The notes under the pieces were generated by a model. It worked only from the letters and a program-made list of their open reading frames with translations, had not been told where the DNA came from and ran no database searches. Shown in pieces: positions 60,844-64,000 of a DNA stretch of 64,000 nt. How positions within the stretch are numbered: the stretch's first letter is position 1; each line of letters begins with the position of its first letter. Where the stretch lies: the NCBI GenBank assembly GCA_965267535.1, contig OZ254082.1:3534001-3598000 (forward strand). The letters run 5' to 3'. Position numbers and translations under genes: made by a program. Origin of the DNA: CAXBNB01 sp965267535. GTDB lineage: Bacteria; Bacteroidota; Bacteroidia; Cytophagales; Cyclobacteriaceae.

Positions 60844-62181
60844 TTACGCTTTTGCGTCGTGTACTTTAAACACCCTATAGCTGTATATCGCTATGAACAA
60901 AAAGCATAACAGCGGCAATACAAATGAAAAATTGACTTCAGGCACACCTAAAATACGTACGTCGGTATACCCTGTACCTCCAACATCCAGGATAAGCCCC
61001 TGCAAAGCAGGCATCAATGCCCCTCCTACAATTGCCATTACCAGACCTGCTGCGCCATACTCTGTATCTTTACCCAGTCCCTCTAGAGCGATACCATAAA
61101 TGGTCGAGAACATAAGAGACATACAGAATGAGATAGCAACCAGGCTATACAAGCCCCCCATACCTACTATAAAAATAGCACCCAATGTGCACGCCATGGC
61201 ACCAATAGCCAACACCATAAGTAACACACCGGAATTGACGTACTTGAGTAAGAAGGTACAAATAAAGCGGCCTACCAAAAACACGCCCAGAGCCCAATAC
61301 GCATAGGTCACTGCACTTTGATTATCTATACCCAGAGTTTCGGCATACTGATAGATGTAGGTCCAGCACATAATTTGCGCCCCTACATAAAACACCTGTG
61401 CCAGTACTCCTTCGCGATATTTAGGTGCTTTTACCAATCTTTTGATAGACTCCCACAAGTGGATTTGACCATCAGACTGCTTATTTTCAGGCATTTTCAT
61501 CACTTTGATCAATACAAGCATCACAATCACAAATACACCTAAGGCTACATAGGGATCGCGAATAACCATAAGGTCTGACGTTCGGATGGCTGCTTTAGCC
61601 GTCTCTCCAAGCGTATCATAAATAGGGTTTCCGCTGGCATCCAGGTTGTCGGATTGCAAGGCGCCCAACACAAAAGTCTGAGCAACAAACAAGCCTGACA
61701 GAGCACCCATAGGGTTGAATGACTGAGCCAGATTTAGTCGCTGGATGGCTGTTTCTTCTGCTCCCATTGATAAAATGTAGGGGTTGGCTGTGGTTTCTAA
61801 AAACGCCAGTCCAAAAGTAAGAATATACAATGCCGCCAAAAAGAAGTAATACTCTTCATAGGCTGCTGCAGGGTAAAACAACAACGCACCGGTAGCGTAG
61901 AGTCCCAATCCAATCATAATCCCCACCTTGTACGAATACTTATTGATAAAGACAGCCGCCGGCAAAGCCATGGTAAAATACCCTCCGTAGAAGGCCATTT
62001 GCACCAATGAAGCTTCAAAATTGTTCAGCTCAAGGATTTTTTTAAATGCCGATACCATGGGGTTGGTAATGTCATTAGCAAATCCCCATAAAGCAAACAG
62101 CGATGTGATGAGTATAAATGGAACCAGTACTCCCGGTTCCACTACTTTCGCTGCTTTACCTTTCAAATCTGATTGTGTCAT
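60844..62181 (-). CDS. fucP: L-fucose:H+ symporter (FucP type, MFS)
   Basis: This is a 445-residue major facilitator protein with 12 transmembrane segments. The first is PFILITSLFALWGFANDITNPMVSAFKKI, with the acidic residue in FANDITNP that couples protons in FucP. AFYGGYFTMALPAAVFINKYSYKVGIMIGLGLY and AFLETTANPYILSMG are further FucP signatures. The gene follows the SDR gene by 37 bp and precedes the mutarotase on the same strand. L-fucose is the expected substrate given neighbours; related members carry glucose/galactose or N-acetylglucosamine. Confidence 0.9.
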   Translation of the reverse strand: MTQSDLKGKAAKVVEPGVLVPFILITSLFALWGFANDITNPMVSAFKKILELNNFEASLVQMAFYGGYFTMALPAAVFINKYSYKVGIMIGLGLYATGALLFYPAAAYEEYYFFLAALYILTFGLAFLETTANPYILSMGAEETAIQRLNLAQSFNPMGALSGLFVAQTFVLGALQSDNLDASGNPIYDTLGETAKAAIRTSDLMVIRDPYVALGVFVIVMLVLIKVMKMPENKQSDGQIHLWESIKRLVKAPKYREGVLAQVFYVGAQIMCWTYIYQYAETLGIDNQSAVTYAYWALGVFLVGRFICTFLLKYVNSGVLLMVLAIGAMACTLGAIFIVGMGGLYSLVAISFCMSLMFSTIYGIALEGLGKDTEYGAAGLVMAIVGGALMPALQGLILDVGGTGYTDVRILGVPEVNFSFVLPLLCFLFIAIYSYRVFKVHDAKA

Positions 62182-62218
62182 AAAGATAAAGTTTAGAGTT
62201 GTATAGTTTAGTTCTGAA

Positions 62219-63019
62219 TTAGCTCTTTCGGTCTACTCCGGCCAATGCACGATCGAGGTGTACATACCCTCCATCTACAAACAGAAACTGACCAGTCATG
62301 TGCGACGCTCTGGCTGACAGTAAGAAAACCGCCATATCGGCTATTTCTTCACTTGTAGTCATCCGGCCTTCCAGCGGTATTTTTTCTGTTATGGATTGTA
62401 GTTTTGCCTCCGGGTCGTCAAAAGACTGAAGCCAGTTGGCATACAGTGGGGTCATTACCTCTGCCGGCACTATGGCGTTTACCCTGATGCCGTATTTGAG
62501 CAAATCCACTGCCCACTCGCGGGTAAGTGCCAGCTGGGCGCCTTTGGAAGCAGCATAACCGGAGGTCCCTCCCTGCCCGGTGAGTGCCGTTTTTGAGCTG
62601 ATATTTACGATGGATCCTTTAGATTTTTTCAAAGCGTCGAGGCTGTAATGCACCAGGTAAAAGTAATGGTGCAGGTTTTTGTCAATCGATGCTACAAACT
62701 GCTCGGGTGTACCATTTTCTACCCCTACACCATCGTTTATTCCTGCATTGTTTACCAACCCGTCTATTCTACCGTACTTGGCCAGAGTCTGATCTATTAT
62801 TTTTTTGCAGTTTTCTGCGGCTGCCAGCTCTGCCTGGATAAATAGTGAGTCGATACCCATCTCTGCAAATTCGGCTACCAGCTGCTCGCCCGATTCCTTA
62901 TCTCTACTGGCTACAACCGGAATAGCTCCCTCTGCTGCAAGGCATCTGGATATTCCTTCGCCTATACCTTTTGAGCCTCCCGTAACGATGACTACTTTGT
63001 CTTTAATCTTCAAGTCCAT
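62219..63019 (-). CDS. SDR-family oxidoreductase, probable L-fucose dehydrogenase
   Basis: This 266-residue classical short-chain dehydrogenase has a cofactor motif VIVTGGSKGIGEGI (TGxxxGIG), the structural NNAG in LVNNAGIND, the catalytic Ser in VNISSKTA and the YxxxK motif in SGYAASKGAQ. Its place between fucP and a fucosidase suggests it oxidises L-fucose to the lactone, as in the non-phosphorylating L-fucose pathway. The lactonase, dehydratase and aldolase of that route would lie outside the window. The substrate assignment is inference; SDR membership is firm. Confidence 0.85.
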   Translation of the reverse strand: MDLKIKDKVVIVTGGSKGIGEGISRCLAAEGAIPVVASRDKESGEQLVAEFAEMGIDSLFIQAELAAAENCKKIIDQTLAKYGRIDGLVNNAGINDGVGVENGTPEQFVASIDKNLHHYFYLVHYSLDALKKSKGSIVNISSKTALTGQGGTSGYAASKGAQLALTREWAVDLLKYGIRVNAIVPAEVMTPLYANWLQSFDDPEAKLQSITEKIPLEGRMTTSEEIADMAVFLLSARASHMTGQFLFVDGGYVHLDRALAGVDRKS

Positions 63020-63039
63020 GATTATCCGTTATTTGTTTT

Positions 63040-64000
63040 CTACTTAGTTATGATTCCTATTTCTGCCACTACCGCCTTGTCTGCACCATCCATTAGCTTT
63101 TCTGCTACCAGCTTGATGTGTCGGGCATCAAAACTACTCCCCAGCTCCACTTTTTGCTCCAGAGGGTTGTTGAGTATGTTTGAAAATTCTCCTTTGGCTA
63201 CTCTTTTCCAGATCTTGCCGTTTTGGCTAATGTAGAATGAATAGTGTGTAATAACTCCTGACGTCCAACGCGACTGATCAGGCGTGTACGTAAAGCCTTT
63301 CACTGCTTCCACTCTTCCAAGGTCTATCTGAACGGCAGGCTTAGCTCCACCTACAGCCCACTTTGTGGCCTTATTGTCGTCTATAGCTTTCACTGCATTG
63401 TCGTCCGATGACTTCACCGTCCAGCTTTTTTTACTTACATCAAACTGCACTGTCGCTACCTCACTCTGGCGCTGAGTGGCAGGGTCATAAGACAGGGCTT
63501 TTACCACCGTAGGTTTGTCAATGGTTAAGGCATTGGCGTAGCGGCTGGATTTTAGATCCGGATCACTGCCATCGAGTGTAAAATACACCTCCACTCCTTC
63601 CTGAGGGGTGTTTAATGTAACCTGACCTTCTTTATTGCGCACTATTTTGGGTTCGTCTACTACTACCGGCGCATTATACACTTCTATGTTGGATATTACC
63701 GGGCAGGCTTTAGCGTCTTTTACCGTAAAGCGGATTTTCGAAGCTACTACATCGTCCAGTCGCAATATGCGCTTATAGCCGATGGTCGTTTGCTCATCCA
63801 GCATTTGCCACTGCCCGTCTATTTCTGCCTCCACCGTAAAGGATTTTACCCGCTGGCCCAATGCTATATACTCCTGCACCAAAAAACGGTTGAATGCTGT
63901 GGGGCTTCCCAGGTCAATAGTAACCGACGCTTCAATTACGTCATCGTCTGTAGCCCAATAGCTTTCTTTGTTGCCATCTAACAGGTTTTCAGCACCATAC
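63040..64000 (-). CDS. Alpha-L-fucosidase (GH29-like), C-terminal part, cut by window edge
   Basis: The open frame runs off the window at 64000, so only the last ~320 residues are visible. The first visible part is an F5/8 type C (discoidin, CBM32-like) domain: AENLLDGNKESYWAT and VTIDLGSPTAFNRFLVQE. Then comes a chitobiase-type C-terminal Ig-like domain (GVEVYFTLDGSDPDLKSSRYANALTIDKPTVVKAL), and a second discoidin domain (DDNKATKWAVGGAKPAVQIDLGRVEAVKGFTYTPDQ ... HIKLVAEK). This order after a catalytic domain is typical of GH29 fucosidases of Bacteroidota; the catalytic domain itself is not seen, so GH20 or another family cannot be excluded. It is first in the fucose operon on this strand. 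Confidence 0.7.
   Translation of the reverse strand, partial: YGAENLLDGNKESYWATDDDVIEASVTIDLGSPTAFNRFLVQEYIALGQRVKSFTVEAEIDGQWQMLDEQTTIGYKRILRLDDVVASKIRFTVKDAKACPVISNIEVYNAPVVVDEPKIVRNKEGQVTLNTPQEGVEVYFTLDGSDPDLKSSRYANALTIDKPTVVKALSYDPATQRQSEVATVQFDVSKKSWTVKSSDDNAVKAIDDNKATKWAVGGAKPAVQIDLGRVEAVKGFTYTPDQSRWTSGVITHYSFYISQNGKIWKRVAKGEFSNILNNPLEQKVELGSSFDARHIKLVAEKLMDGADKAVVAEIGIITK

Overview
The window looks like a chromosomal segment of a marine-type Bacteroidota, most likely order Cytophagales. The evidence is moderate GC, Bacteroidota-only families (DUF5686, DUF5522, Porin_10-type porin, CarboxypepD_reg-like TonB receptors, the DAHP synthase/chorismate mutase fusion), promoters of the TTG-N19/20-TAnnTTTG type and few Shine-Dalgarno sites. 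I see no prophage, insertion sequence, CRISPR array or rRNA operon. Four tRNA genes are present: Met-CAU, Asp-GUC, Pro-UGG and Leu-CAG.

Layout. 0.1-7.3 kb: tRNA-Met, a START-like protein, a CPA1 Na+/H+ antiporter, a Rof-like small protein, a DUF5686 outer-membrane protein and a 7TM sensor kinase. 7.8-10.7 kb: tRNA-Asp, tRNA-Pro, a PhyH dioxygenase divergent from an AraC regulator, and a small TPR protein. 10.9-15.2 kb: an aromatic amino-acid operon (prephenate dehydratase, aminotransferase, prephenate dehydrogenase, DAHP synthase/chorismate mutase) behind a 19-codon leader peptide with 10 aromatic residues and an intrinsic terminator, a classical-looking ribosome-mediated attenuator. 15.4-19.8 kb: a lipoprotein metalloprotease with a split archaemetzincin-like motif, tRNA-Leu, a GH27 alpha-galactosidase and a frameshifted methyltransferase.

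19.8-32.9 kb: a complete myo-inositol catabolic operon on the minus strand (iolJ-B-C-D-A-E-G, SSS symporter, HAD phosphatase), with a LacI repressor upstream, two identical 14-bp palindromic operators before iolJ and a divergent PfkB kinase. 33-38 kb: a candidate minus-strand small RNA, a TPR histidine kinase, a Dabb protein and a long acyl-CoA dehydrogenase whose promoter is flanked by two palindromes. 38-44.7 kb: a vitamin B12 neighbourhood: BtuF-like protein, cobalamin riboswitch, BtuB-like receptor, two Dph6-like ATP pyrophosphatases around a 50-residue DUF5522 protein, and MeaB. 44.9-47.5 kb: CHASE2 protein, FecR-like protein and a lone response regulator. 47.6-59.2 kb: Omp85-type protein, aspS, tadA, Mn-type superoxide dismutase, siderophore receptor, miaE, porin and lpxK. 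59.7-64 kb: an L-fucose cluster (NUDIX-type regulator, mutarotase, FucP, dehydrogenase, and an alpha-fucosidase cut by the window end).

Functionally the region combines sugar and polyol scavenging (inositol, fucose, alpha-galactosides), B12 uptake and use, and housekeeping. The most interesting items are RNA- and DNA-level controls: the aromatic attenuator, the paired operators at iol and the acyl-CoA dehydrogenase, and the unassigned small RNA candidate.
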